DNA of 64,000 nt, taken from positions 806,001-870,000 of the forward strand of contig JAHQIY010000023.1 of NCBI GenBank assembly GCA_019054805.1, given 5' to 3'. A program made the translations under genes and the position numbers. Shown here one piece after another: positions 10,833 to 22,700 of this stretch. The notes under the pieces are model-generated. The model saw only the letters and a list, made by a program, of their open reading frames with translations. It was not told the origin of the DNA and ran no database searches. Source of the stretch: Brachionus manjavacas. Taxonomy: Eukaryota > Rotifera > Eurotatoria > Ploima > Brachionidae. How positions within the stretch are numbered: the stretch's first letter is position 1; the number at the start of each line of letters is the position of its first letter.

Positions 10833-10900
10833 TGAGATTAAACCCTCATTTCATGTGCCTAGCACATTATAGCTATTTATTTATTATATTATTATAAGAG

Positions 10901-11114
10901 AGTGTTTGAAAGAAAAAAAGATAATATTCAATCGAGTTTTATGCTGAAAATCATGTCAGCCATATTTTTTCTTTTTGGATAAAACAAAAAGTGGAACATT
11001 ACTTAATTTTTATTATAAATTTAGGTACTTTTTCTTAAATTTGTTATCATTCTTCATTCATGGACAATAATTTGTATTATACAACTTAAATATATTTTAG
11101 TCAACGTTTCGATT
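10901..11114. other. AT-rich spacer after LINE A
   Basis: Nothing is recognised in this short spacer. Confidence 0.5.
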
Positions 11115-11410
11115 TTTCAATTATTCTCTTTTATTACTCATTCAACTATTCAACTATTCAATTTTTCAACTTTCCATTTATTCAACTTTTCAAATTTTCA
11201 ATTATTCAATTTTTCAACTTTCCATTTTTTCAACTTTTCATTTATTCAACTTTTCAAATTTTCATTTATTCAATTTTTCAAATTTTCAATTATTCAATTA
11301 TTCAATTATTCAATTTTTCATTTTTTCAACTTTTCATTTATTCAATTTTTAAAATTTTTAATTATTCAATTATTCTTTTTTTAAAACTAATTCATTAATT
11401 CAACTTTTCA
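11115..11410. repeat. TTCAA-rich minisatellite, left arm
   Basis: The region is built of variable units of the type TCAATTATTCAATTTTTCAAC. It is the reverse complement in character of the TTGAA-rich array at 11755-12425, so the two could pair as arms of a very long imperfect hairpin around 11411-11754. Confidence 0.8.
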
Positions 11411-11754
11411 ATTTTTCTATTATTCCATTTTAAAACTACATTAAAACAAAAAAAATATAATAAGACGCATGAAAAAAATAAAGTATATAGCGAATTATGA
11501 TTCAGAGCATTTTTTGAATTTGAAACAATCAAAATAACCCAGCATATTAACAAAAAATTTTAAAATAATTTTATTTGTAAGTTAAAGAAATCTAATTTTA
11601 AATTAACCATATATTGTCAATTTAGGGTTTATTTTATAATTAGATTTCTTTTAACAAATTTTAGATAAAATTAAAGGGGTCAGGGGCGTAGCCCTGGTTT
11701 AGGGACTTCGGCTAATCAAAAAGAGTGAGAGTTTTTTCTTAAATACTGCTAAAT
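11411..11754. repeat. Spacer with an internal inverted repeat and a GC-rich core
   Basis: AGTTAAAGAAATCTAATTTTAA (from about 11580) pairs with TTATAATTAGATTTCTTTTAAC (from about 11635). To its right, GGGGTCAGGGGCGTAGCC at 11677-11694 followed by CTGGTTTAGGGA resembles the GC core of the palindromic family at 3300 and 22740. This is probably a decayed member of that family lying between the two minisatellite arms. Confidence 0.5.
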
Positions 11755-12425
11755 TAATTCATAATAATTAATTGTTAAAAGTTGAATAATAGAATTATTG
11801 AATAGTTGAATAGTTGAAAAAGTTAATAAAATGTAAAAGTTGATTTGTTGAATAGTTGAAAAAGTTAATAAAATTTAAAAGTTGAATAATAGAATAATTG
11901 AATAGTTGAATAATTGAAAAAGTTAATAAAATTTAAAAGTTGAATAATAGAATAATTGAATAGTTGAATAATTGAAAAAGTTAATAAAATTTAAAAGTTG
12001 AATAATAGAATAATTGAATAGTTGAATAGTTGAAAAAGTTAATAAAATTTAAAAGTTGAATAATAGAATAATTGAATAGTTGAATAGTTGAAAAAGTTAA
12101 TAAAATTTAAAAGTTGAATAATAGAATAATTGAATAGTTGAATAGTTGAAAAAGTTAATAAAATTTAAAAGTTGAATAATAGAATAATTGAATAGTTGAA
12201 TAAGTTAAAAAAAAGAATAATTGAATAATTGAATAGTTGAATAGTTGAAAAAGTTAATAAAATTTAAAAGTTGAATAATAGAATAATTGAATAGTTGAAT
12301 AAGTTAAAAAAAAAGAATAATTGAATAATTGAATAGTTGAATAAGTTAAAAAAAAAGAATAATTGAATATTTGAATAGTTGAATAGTTGAAAAAGTTAAT
12401 AAATTAAAAAGTTGAATAATAGAGA
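11755..12425. repeat. Minisatellite, unit of about 58 bp
   Basis: About eleven units follow each other, each built from TTAATAAAATTTAAAAGTTG, AATAATAGAATAATTGAATAG and TTGAATAGTTGAAAAAG. Central units are almost identical; units near 12200-12360 are shortened and carry AAGTTAAAAAAAAGAATAATTG. There is no coding content. The high identity suggests recent expansion or homogenisation. Confidence 0.93.
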
Positions 12426-13385
12426 GGTACACATAGTAGGAATAAAATGATAATTGTAAAATTGAAGAACACAAAAAGTTGCCCATTACTCTCATTCTTT
12501 AATAAAAAGTCTCAATAAGTTATAAATTGTGAATTTATTAACGAAATAGGTTAGAGCTTTAGTATTACCTAGGACCTTAAAAAACCCTTTTCTAAATTGA
12601 GAGTTTTTAACCTTAGTAGTCGAACTTTAAGAGAAAAAAAAGCAGGTTACTAATTTTTTTAAAAATATATCACATATCATTCGATTCCTCTCTTCGAGTT
12701 CTAGTTTAGAGAGAAGCTTCAAAAATGGAGGAGATAGAAAGGGTTTTCAAATTCGGTCACACTTTTTACCCATAATCCCTTTAGACTAGGTTACCATATA
12801 TAATTACATAATTTTTTTGTTAATTTCAAAATTAATAGAGCTTGTTGTAACTCAGAAATTTTATTTAAAAAAAAAACAAAAACCAAAAATAATTTAAGTC
12901 CTAGACTGACTTAAATAATTCTAGAACTAATTTATAATTATTATTATTTATTATTGTTAGTTGTTTTTGCTAACTTTTGCTTTGTTAAATAAAAAATTCG
13001 ATTTTATTATGAAAAATATTTCAAGATGTCCAAAATTTAATTTTGTTTATTTTGAAATAAGAAAAAGAAAATTTTTAAATTTTTATTTTAATTTTTTCAA
13101 GCAAAAATTTTGCTTTTTTTAAGTGAGAGTGTGAGTTAAGTGCTTATCCCTCAAACTCACAATCAAAATGAGCCCTATTTGAGTGAAAATGTCTTTTTAT
13201 GGTTCTGTTCGGACTTGGATATAAAATAATTTTTTTTTAAATTAAAATTTTATCATTAATTAGATTAACTTGTTTTAATTTATTGGTTAATAAATTGATT
13301 TTTTCTAAAATATAAAATAAAATTATTTTAAATTGTAAAAATTTAAATTATGTAAATTTTTTTTTTAATATATGTCATAGATGAT
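12426..13385. other. AT-rich spacer with a faint dispersed repeat
   Basis: No gene is visible. The stretch 12650-12712, with AAAAATATATCACATATCATTC followed by GATTCCTCTCTTCGAG, is similar to 19310-19372 and may be a short interspersed repeat end. Confidence 0.4.
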
Positions 13386-13945
13386 CTGTGTTTGATTGAA
13401 GCGACCTGTAGAGTACTATGTGCAGATGGTGTTGAACCGATATGGTGTAGAGTGAGAAGTGTTTCAGAAAGTTTGTTGGTGGGATGCATGTACATACCAC
13501 CTAAAAGTAATGGTTTTGTCACTGTGTGTGTGAATGATTCATTAAAAGAGGCAAGGAAAATGATAGAGAATAAAATATATGATGCGGTGGTAGTCTGTGG
13601 AGATTTCAGTTTTCCAGAAATCAGCTGGACATGTGATGGCGGAAATGCTAGTGGAGAAAATGAGATGCGGTTCTTGGAAGGCTTAGATGAATCGTATATG
13701 ATTCAGTGTGTGGATACCCCAACATTTATATATGGAAAAAACTGAGATTCAAGTTTACTTGATCTACTATTAACGAGTGAGCCTGAAAGAGTTCTGGAAG
13801 TGAGGGCTCTGCCACCACTAGTTGAAGCGGAGAAGACTCATGTGTTGTTAGAGTGGAAATTTGCAATGAAAGATGTGAGCACAAGATTTACGAAAAAAAG
13901 AGAAAAAACGAAAGAAAAGCTGATTTTGACCAAATCAACACTGGT

Positions 13946-14115
13946 ATTTTATGCAGATGATTCAAAAATACTCGGTATACTAGGTAGAGCGATGTAAGAG
14001 AAAGATCTGGATGCAGTATGTCAATGGATAGAGGTAAGGCGTATGGGACTGTGTGATAACAAATGTATAGTAATGCATTTCGGCAGACTAAATGAAAGGC
14101 ATAAATATACACAAA
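13946..14115 (+). repeat. 170-bp duplication inside LINE B, misplaced copy
   Basis: This segment is nearly identical to 15068-15237 (four differences seen by eye). It encodes the FYADDSKIL catalytic box region and the following DLDAVCQWIEV. Here it sits between the endonuclease and the linker, where the reverse transcriptase core does not belong. In this copy the YADD is in an open frame; in the copy at 15068 the frame is broken next to it. Confidence 0.9.
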
Positions 14116-15067
14116 TAGAGCAGTGGACTGAAAAAAAGAATTTGTTGTACGGAATGTTAATGAATGTAATGCAGGTTTTGTGAATTAGTATCTTCGACTT
14201 TATGAGAAACACATACCGGATAATAGAGAGAATTTGCGATAGAGCGAAAAATGGATGAACTACGCGGTAAATATAGTGGTAAAAGTTAAGCATCGAGCTT
14301 GGTATGAGGTGAAAGCATGTAATAAAAGTTCATTTGAAATAAGTAAATATGATTATAGAAGAGCATGTAGAGATTTTAAAACAGAAATTAAGAAAATTAA
14401 AATCGGATTATGAGAACAGACTGTCTAAAAAAGCAAAAAGTGATCCGAAACTAATTTATGCCTATGTAAGAAGCAAAATGGGAGTAAAGGAAAAAATAAC
14501 AATGTTATGAACAAAAGAGGGTGAAGTAACGAGTGACAAAAAACTGATAGCTGAGCTATTAAATGATCAGTTTCATTCAGTCTTTAATAAAGAAACCAAT
14601 GATAAAATGCCTTTTTTTCCTTAACGTACTTCCTCTACTTTCGATATTAAGAATTTCATGCAGGAGCTAAACGAGGATCTGATTGAACGAAAACTAGAGA
14701 AATTAAATGACAACAAATAGAGAAAAATCAAAGTCAACATGGATTTGTTCCAAAGAAAGGATGTGTAACGAACCTATTTGAAACGCTTGATATGATCACG
14801 ATTGAGTTGGCCAAAGGTAAAAGTGTGGATGAAATCCTATTAGACTTCACAAAGGCTTTTGATACGGTACCGCATCAAAGACTTCTTCAAAAACTAAGTG
14901 GTTATGGGTTAGGTGAGAAAATAGTAAGGTGGCTCGAAGACTTTCTGAGTATGAGAACTCAGCGAGTTGTACTTGGTGATGAAGTTCCGCAAGGGTCTGT
15001 ACTTGTACCCCTGCTATTTATTCTGTACATAAATGACCTACCTGACTGTGTTTCAAATAGAATGAAA

Positions 15068-15237
15068 ATTTTATGCAGATGATTCAAAAATACTCGGTAT
15101 ACTCGGTAGAGTAATGTAAGAGAAAGATCTGGATGCAGTATGTCAATGGATAGAGGTAAGGCGTGTGGGACTGTGTGATAACAAATGTATAGTAATGCAT
15201 TTCGGCAGACTAAATGAAAGGCATAAATATACACAAA
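15068..15237 (+). repeat. 170-bp duplication inside LINE B, native position
   Basis: This copy lies in its expected place between FILYINDLP and the C-terminal region. A frame change after RMKILCR interrupts it relative to the upstream reverse transcriptase. Confidence 0.9.
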
Positions 15238-16001
15238 ATAGCAACTTAAATGTTATACTAGCGACCACAGAGTGTGAAAAGGATCTTGGAGTTTCATCAG
15301 ATTTAAAATGGACCAGCCAAGTGAAAAGTGCTTGTGCGAAAGCGAGAAGAGTACTTGGAATGCTAAAGCGAACGTTTACAAGTAGAGAGGAAAGACTTTG
15401 GGTAAGATTGTACATATCCATGATGAGACCCCACCTAGATTACGCAGTGCAGGTTTGGAATCCAAGTATGAAAATGGACGTGAATGCGTTGGGAAAGGTG
15501 CAAGAGAGGGCAACAAAAATACCTTTGTCTGTAAGAAACATGTCGTATGAAATGAGGCTGACGAAATTAGGACTGACAAAGCTGAGTGAAAGAAGACTGA
15601 GAGGAGACTTGACTGAAATCTACAAATTAGTGAATGGAATAGAAAAGGTAGGCTTAGTCAAGAATCTAGTGAATAAATCAGAAAACAAGGGACCAGCCGG
15701 GGCGTTAAGAGGAACTAGCATCAGAGTCCAGAGTGAAAGTTTCCCAGCTCAAATTAGAAACGATTTTGCAGCTGCACTAAGCGCCAGACACGTATTTTTC
15801 TCAAACAGAGTAGTTCCGCATTGGAATAAGTTGCCAGAAAATGTGGTGAAATCCAAGTCAACCACTAATTTTAAAATGGCTTTAGATAAGTTAAATGGAA
15901 TCGGCTGCAACAGCTCTACACGGCCAATTGGCGGTGATGGGCTAAGACAATCTACATGTTAGGTGTCGCAGCAAGAACTACTACTACTACTACTAATATA
16001 A

Positions 16002-16702
16002 TTAAGCATGTAATTCTAAGATACAAAAAAAATTTTTTTTTTATAATTTTATACTTTTTTATTTATTTTTTTATCATCGCCAAATCTGGTGTCATTTTTG
16101 AATTTAAAATAATAATAATACGATAAAATAAAAAAATTTTCGATGTCAGCGTTTTAAGATTTTCCTCCCGCTACCGCATTTTATTACTGTAGTCAACATT
16201 AAATTTTTTATAAACAATTATATGTCATCATTAGATCTCATCCCATTGTATCATTTAATTAAATAAGTAATTAGAACAATATTTTCGTTTATTTTAAATT
16301 TTTAGCGTTTTATAATTTTTAGATCGAAAAAATTATTTTTAAAAGTGACTTTATTAAAAATTAAACTTTCTCATCAATTTAAAAAATTAAGTTCAGAATT
16401 TTTTTTTCAAAAAATTTATGAATCACTGTATTTTTTTATAATTTTAAATTAACAAAAAAAATTATCATAAAAAAAAGAATGTTATTCTTTTTTTGTTATA
16501 AGCATCACAGTATTTTTTCTCTTTACTAACTTAATAGTTGTTGCATATTTGAGTGAATACATCAAACGGGAAAAAATCAATCATCGGTACTAAATTTAAA
16601 CTTGATTACCACTTATTTCCAGGTCTATAAAAATTAATGAACAATGTACAATTTAATTTTACATTCGTAAAAAAAGCCGATTTTGAACGCAATTGAATTC
16701 AA
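16002..16702. other. AT-rich spacer and 3' flank of the Milton gene
   Basis: A dispersed-repeat end lies at about 16045-16130: on the minus strand it reads GACACCAGATTTGGCGATG followed by a run of A and T, as at 28605, 43075 and 60180. The remaining sequence is AT-rich and holds the 3' UTR of the gene transcribed leftward. Confidence 0.5.
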
Positions 16703-19700
16703 TTAGATGCCAATTCTTTGGTTTCGTTTGAGGGATGAGAGGGATCTTAGTAATGAGGACAAATCCACTTGCTGGTTAAGAAAGGGATTTAGTTTGGTAA
16801 CGGTAGCGAATGCACTCTTTTTCAAGTCTTCTTCAGTGTAGGCTTCCTCTTCTAAATTTGGTGCCGGCGGACTAAACCTGGACGGAGAAGGTGGAGGCGT
16901 CTTGCATTTATTTTTTGCTTTCTCTTCTTCTATCTCTATCAATTCTTCATTATTTTTGCTCTCATTTTTTAGAATCTTTTGATTAAATGCTTTTAGCTTT
17001 TTGACGATTTGGTCAAAAAAGCCAAAACCAAGTTCATTTTGGCTATTTTCGGTTGCTTCTTCATCTGCCAATTCGTTATTGGGAGTTGCTGGTGGTGTGG
17101 GAGCAGTTTTGAAATAACTAGAAATGGAATCGAAAATTTTGGAAAAAGGATTGCTAGTTGGCAAGTTGATGGGAGAAGAAGGCGGAGTGTCAGGATCTGA
17201 AAATTCACCTTTGAGCTTTTGTTCATCTTGAATAGGATTGAAAAACATAGTCCTAAATAATCCGAAAACTCCCGGAGTTTCTTGTTTCTCTATCTCGGGC
17301 TCGCAATTATTTTGAATTCTTTCTTCATTTTCAAGCAGTTTGGTTAGTAATTGTAGCTTTGAAGGCGAAAGAACTCGATCTCTGGCAGTGTCTTTGCTGG
17401 CAAATTCATAAAAATCCAAGTCCTCATTGTCAAAGTCAAACTCATCTAGAAGGCTGTCGCTGTCTTCCTCTTTACAATCAGACGCAGTTTCGGAAGAATT
17501 GCCTTTGACAGAAATGCCTGGCCTATTTTCAAATAAGCATCCTAAATTGGGCGTTGCCAGATACTGCCAATGTTGTAACGTAGTGGATCCTTCGATTGGC
17601 TTTACAATTTGAAGCTTGTCAGGATGAAGTAGTGAATTTGATCGCCAGAAATTCGAATAGATTGAAGCAGACCCGGTTGAAAGTATGCTGTCCGGAGTTG
17701 GACAATTCAAGTACTGAGGAATTGTTATGTTCTCGTCTTCTGATTGAAAGCAGCTTTCGCTGGTGCTTGTGCCTGGCACTGATTTTATCAAATTTTGTTT
17801 GACTTTTTTTATGAGATTATTTGACTGTGATATTTGTTGGCTCATATAATGTTCTCTATGGTTGCGACTTATGGTCGAAAACACCTCTGCGGCAAAAGAG
17901 CTGTTATTGACTGTTTGGTTATTTGGCATAAATGGGGAGAAAATTTTACTCTTTGGCTTGAATACAAAACTTGACTCTAGGTCATCGTCATCTTTTAAAC
18001 AATGAAATGAGTCTATCATCGAGGTATCCACGGTCGATGAAGTTTTAATGGAAAAATTGACATTGGCCTTTCTCCGTAAAGCTTTTCGCTTTAGTACACT
18101 TATTTCCTCTTGGCTCTTATTGAGCATTTGAATGCATTCATTGTACTTGTCTTTTAGATGACAAACTTGTTCGAGCAAGTTGGCTTTTGATGATTCGTAA
18201 ATGGATTGAAGGTCTAAATTGTCTCTGGTTAAACATTTTACTCTCGATTGTAATTCGAATATCTTTGAAAAAAAGCAAATTTTAAATCATTTTAATAATT
18301 TAATTTTTATAAAGTTCAGCTTTTGTTTTTAAATTTTAATCAAAAATTTTTTTTTTATTATTAATAAGAACATTTTGAACCTGAAAATCTATCTTTGATT
18401 TTTCATTTTTAAAAAAAAACCTTAAATGGTAAATGAGCCTAACCGGGTGACCTGTTTTTTTTATTGCATATTTCGCACTCATTTATTCAAAAACTGCAAA
18501 AATGCTCACCGAATTAGACCAGTTTTTTCTAGTCACCCCTTTACCTGCTGCGGTTAATTGGGTGAGGCCTTATTGGGTGAATTAGGTTAACCCAGTTACC
18601 CCTGATTTTGTAAATATTTAGCCCGAGATCTAACCTCTTTTTCAGGATATTCACCGAATTCACCCAATTAGCCCGATAATAATTAAAAAAAGGATTTTAA
18701 ATTTTATTTTTAAAAATATGAATATTTAAAATATTCTATATTATTATTCTTTTAAATATACGCTACAACAAAACTATTTAGAAAAAAATTTAAATGAATT
18801 ATTAACGAATTCAAAATAAATTTTATGTTTGATTTTTTTTTAGTTAAAAAGATAAGTTAAAAAGATCTGTCTCGGAATGTTGTATAAATTTGAAGCTTGA
18901 GTAGTGTTCAATTTTTTTTCAAAAACATCTTTTTTTGCGTCATCAAGATCTTCCATCAAATACTTTTTTTTTTAACTTCTTTTTGTTTGTTCTGATTCAT
19001 TTTTATAATATATTGACAATTTTTGATAATACAGAATGAATATTTTTATCAAACAAAATCAAATTATTTTTGTAAAAAAAGGAGAAACAAAATTTTAAAT
19101 TTTTCATAAAAAATGACGTCATTGTGATCATTTTTGTCCTTTCACCCTAATTATGTCAAATATTTTATTTTTAGAGGTAAATGGGTGGGATTTTTGGGTA
19201 TTGAGGTGATACCTCATTAGCCTCTTAACCCATAAAAAATAACAACATTAGACAACCGACCCATCGGCTATCTTAAAATTCTAGTAAAATTATTTAAAAA
19301 AAAAGGTTTAATAATTTTTTAAAAAATATTTCATATATATATATTTGGATTCCTCTCTTCAAGAACTACAAGAATATGTGGGTTATTTAAAAAAAAATAA
19401 AACGACTGATATATTTCGGTTTTTCAAATTACGTCACCGAATTTACATTAAATACATTTAGGCTGTGTTACAACACTGCACTTGATTTTTAATTTTTAAA
19501 TTATGTCCTCTTTGGCTACTAGGGGCCGGAAGTTGACCAACTCAAAAAAGATAATAGTATTCAAATTCATGTAACTAATGAATACAAAAGCTTGATATAA
19601 TAATCGAGTACAATTGTAAATCAACATGAAAAGAGTTGAAAGGGAGAACTAAGTTCTATTCAAAACCTTCTCAAATAATTTTTATCACTTTATTAAAATA

Positions 19701-22700
19701 AAAAAATAAATACAGCAAACGACTTCAATTGACTTATAAAATTTTCAAAGTTGGTCAAAAGTCAAAGTCAAAGTTTACTTTCGAAATTGTAATGTTAAAT
19801 GTAAAATTCAAATCTGACTTTCAATATCCAGAGCCTGACATGACTAAACAATTGTTGTGAATTTTTTATGAGATTTCCTAAAAACCTTAAACATTCTTTC
19901 AAACTATTTTTAACATAGTTCCGAGTCAGCAAAACATATTTGATGATTTGAAGTGTCTTGCTCATTAATTTATGACTTTATAAAAAATTCCAACTATGAA
20001 AATTTCAACAAAATATCAAGGTAAACAGAAATTTTTTAAATTAGTCAATATTAAGTAAATTATTTTATTTAAACGGGTGTAGAATAAAAAATGGCCCAAA
20101 AATTAAGATTAATTTGCAATGAGAGTGGACAAGGATCTCCCAATTTTTTCAAAATTTAAAATCAGGCTGATCCTAGCTTTAAAACAAATAAAAATTATAT
20201 CATAATGATGAATTCTCGATAAAATGTACGAAACCTTCCAAAAAGATTCGAGCAACTTTGCATAAAGTAACCAAAATTTGCCAAAAGGTGAAGTCGTAAG
20301 GCCTTTCACTGGTCTTGGATACAAAAAACGTAATGAATAAAAATTTTTTTATAATAAAATTAATTTTGTGCCATTTTTTATTTTACACCCGTTATGATTA
20401 TTTTCATCATAAAAACAAATTATTATGTTTTCATCATAAATAATTTATTTATTAGAAATTCATTTTAAATTAATAAAATAATTTTTTTAAATTAACTCAA
20501 TTTATTTATTTGAAAATTACACAAAAAATTTAAGCTGACTATTTTCTTCCAAAAACTTGAACAAGTTATGAATTTGATCGAAAAATTCTAGTCGATTTTG
20601 ATAATTTTATTTTCTCAAGTTCTAGCTATTTAATTAGATTTTTAGATGTCTCTCTGGTCTATAAATTTTAAATTATACAATATTTTTACAATATTTTAAT
20701 TGTTTTTTCATAAAAAAAGCAATAAAAAAATGTACTCTCATGTCATCGGGACCTCTACGAGAATAAAAATCTTCTTGAACCTTTTTTAAAGTGGATTAGG
20801 GGTACAAAATGTGTAAATGAAAATTCAATAAGTTGATTTTTATTCTGTCTCAAATAAAATTTATTTTTCATTTCCAATAATTGAAGGACCATTTTTGTGC
20901 TAATATGGACAAAGAGAAGAAAATTTTAAATGTCACATGTTCGATGTAAATTAACCATTTTAACACAAAATAAACAAAATATAAAAAATTGTAACAAGTT
21001 TGATTTTTTTCATATTGCTCCTTATCCTTTAAAAAGTTATGTTAAAAACATTTTAATTTATCAAAATTACCAAGTAATTTTTGATCATTACGTTCAATTA
21101 AGTAAATTAATTTTTTTTGAACCCCACAATATTTATTTTTTTAATCTTCCTTACATGCAAAGCATGTCACATTTAAATTATTTAAAATTTAGTCAAAAAT
21201 TAATTTAAAATCTAAAGATAAACTCTTTGAATTGAATTGATATTTTTAATTGATAATCAGCTTCAAGAAGTCAAATTATTAAATTTAATGGTCTGTCAGT
21301 AAGAATGTAAAATAGGAAAAAAAAATACTTCATTTTTTTAGAAATACTTATTTTTTTATTGAATTAATTTCTGCTTTTTTTAAAATAAATAAACGCCTTT
21401 TATGAAACTAGTTAATAAAATTTAATGCTAAATCATCTTTTAGATATTCTTTAAGTTTTTTGATAATACTTCTTCTTATTCTAAAAATTAACTATTTAAA
21501 ACAATACTGTTTTTAATAATATTTAATACTAGGATGCATATTATTAATAGTTAGCTAGAGTTATTTTAATATTTCAAGACCAATTTGGAGGTTGGTTTTC
21601 GCGTAATATAATCTATACCCATAAATTTATTAAAAATGACCATAAATATAATAAAGTTTCCATAAATTTATTAAAAATAGAATAAACTTAACAGTTATTT
21701 ATCAAATTGAATAAAAATGTAATAGAAAATAGAAAATTACCCTAAATTGATTAAAACAACCTTAATTTGAATTAAAAGAACATTAATTGGTTCATTAGAA
21801 TTAAGAAACTCATTAGATTTACACTTTTAAGATAAATTAATTGATTAAACGTTATTTATCATGTGCATTTAAACTTCAGATGTTAGATTTCAGCTCGATT
21901 GGTTTGGATTTACCAATACATAATAATAAAAAAGAGGCCCTCCTTCTAAAACTGTAAAGAGCCTAGAAGTTCAAGCTTCTGACCTAATTAAAGCACCTGA
22001 AGAAAATGCCATTTTCGATGATGACTTAACATCTCAAGATGATACTTCCAAGCGACCAAGATTTGATGACAGTGTTAGTAAATTATGTGATACTTGCGGC
22101 AAGCCTTTACAAAAAAAATTGTATTATTATTGCGCAATAAACAAGCGTAAACAAAAAAAAAATGAGTTTATTATTTTTCTAATGAATCTGATTAATCTTT
22201 AATGAATTTGATATTTTTTTAATAAATTTGTTACTTATTTCTTTAATTTGATAATAATATAATAAATTTGTTGTATTTTCTTTTCTTTTATTATAATTTA
22301 ATAAGTTTATGGTAAACTTTAATAAATTTATGGTATTTTTAATAAAATTTATGGTTAGAAGTGTTAACGGCCGTTGGTTTTCAATGAGAGCTAAACCTGA
22401 AAAACTGCTATTTGGCTGGATTCAAATTTCATAAAGTCTACTTTAATTTTTTTATTATAATTTAAAGCTGCATGGTAAGCAGGGATAGACAATGAGATCA
22501 AAATTTTAAAAAAGCATTTTTTTTTTTTTACTTTTTATACTTTATCATAATATCAAATTTATTTGGCCCTGTTCCTTTCTGTTCTTTTTGTACTTTTTCA
22601 GAATATTATTTTATTTGGCCCTGTTCCTTTCTGTACTTTTTGTACTTTTTCAGAATATTATTTTATTTGGCCCTGTTCCCTTTTGTACTTTTTGTAATTA

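Larger units (their letters stand above)
7090..10900 (+). mobile_element. Nearly complete CR1/L2-like non-LTR retrotransposon (LINE A)
   Basis: The element holds ORF1 (7161-7826), an endonuclease plus reverse-transcriptase ORF2 (7827-10832) and a short 3' tail with TATTTATTTATTA repeats to about 10900. It is the longest and best-preserved retrotransposon in the window. The coding part is visibly less AT-rich than the surrounding DNA. The 5' boundary is not marked by any repeat and is placed only approximately, just before the ORF1 region. I see no clear target-site duplication. Confidence 0.88.
13386..16001 (+). mobile_element. Rearranged CR1-like LINE (LINE B), dead
   Basis: Endonuclease pieces come first (13392-13900), with GCMYIPPKS, VVCGDFSFPEISW and TPTFIYGKN. 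The linker region (14290-14720) reads RACRDFKTEIKKIK and KLIYAYVRSKMG in broken frames. The reverse transcriptase (14735-15082) has QHGFVPKKGCVTNL, DFTKAFDTVPHQR and FILYINDLP but has lost about ten residues before VPQGSV. The C-terminal part (15165-15962) is one clean open frame with RRLRGDLTEIYKLVNGIEKV and FFSNRVVPHWNKLPENVV. The 3' end is a CTA repeat at about 15975-15996. Stops, deletions and a duplicated segment show it is inactive. It is clearly GC-richer than its flanks. Confidence 0.9.

Noticed and set aside
11755-12425. Regular repeats and spacers resembling a CRISPR array
   Set aside because: The units are contiguous without unique spacers, of variable length, purely AT-rich, and in a eukaryotic genome.
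20930-21208. 92-codon plus-strand frame in Milton intron 3
   Set aside because: Composition is dominated by codons expected from AT-rich noise; no motif, no homolog recognised, no splice context.
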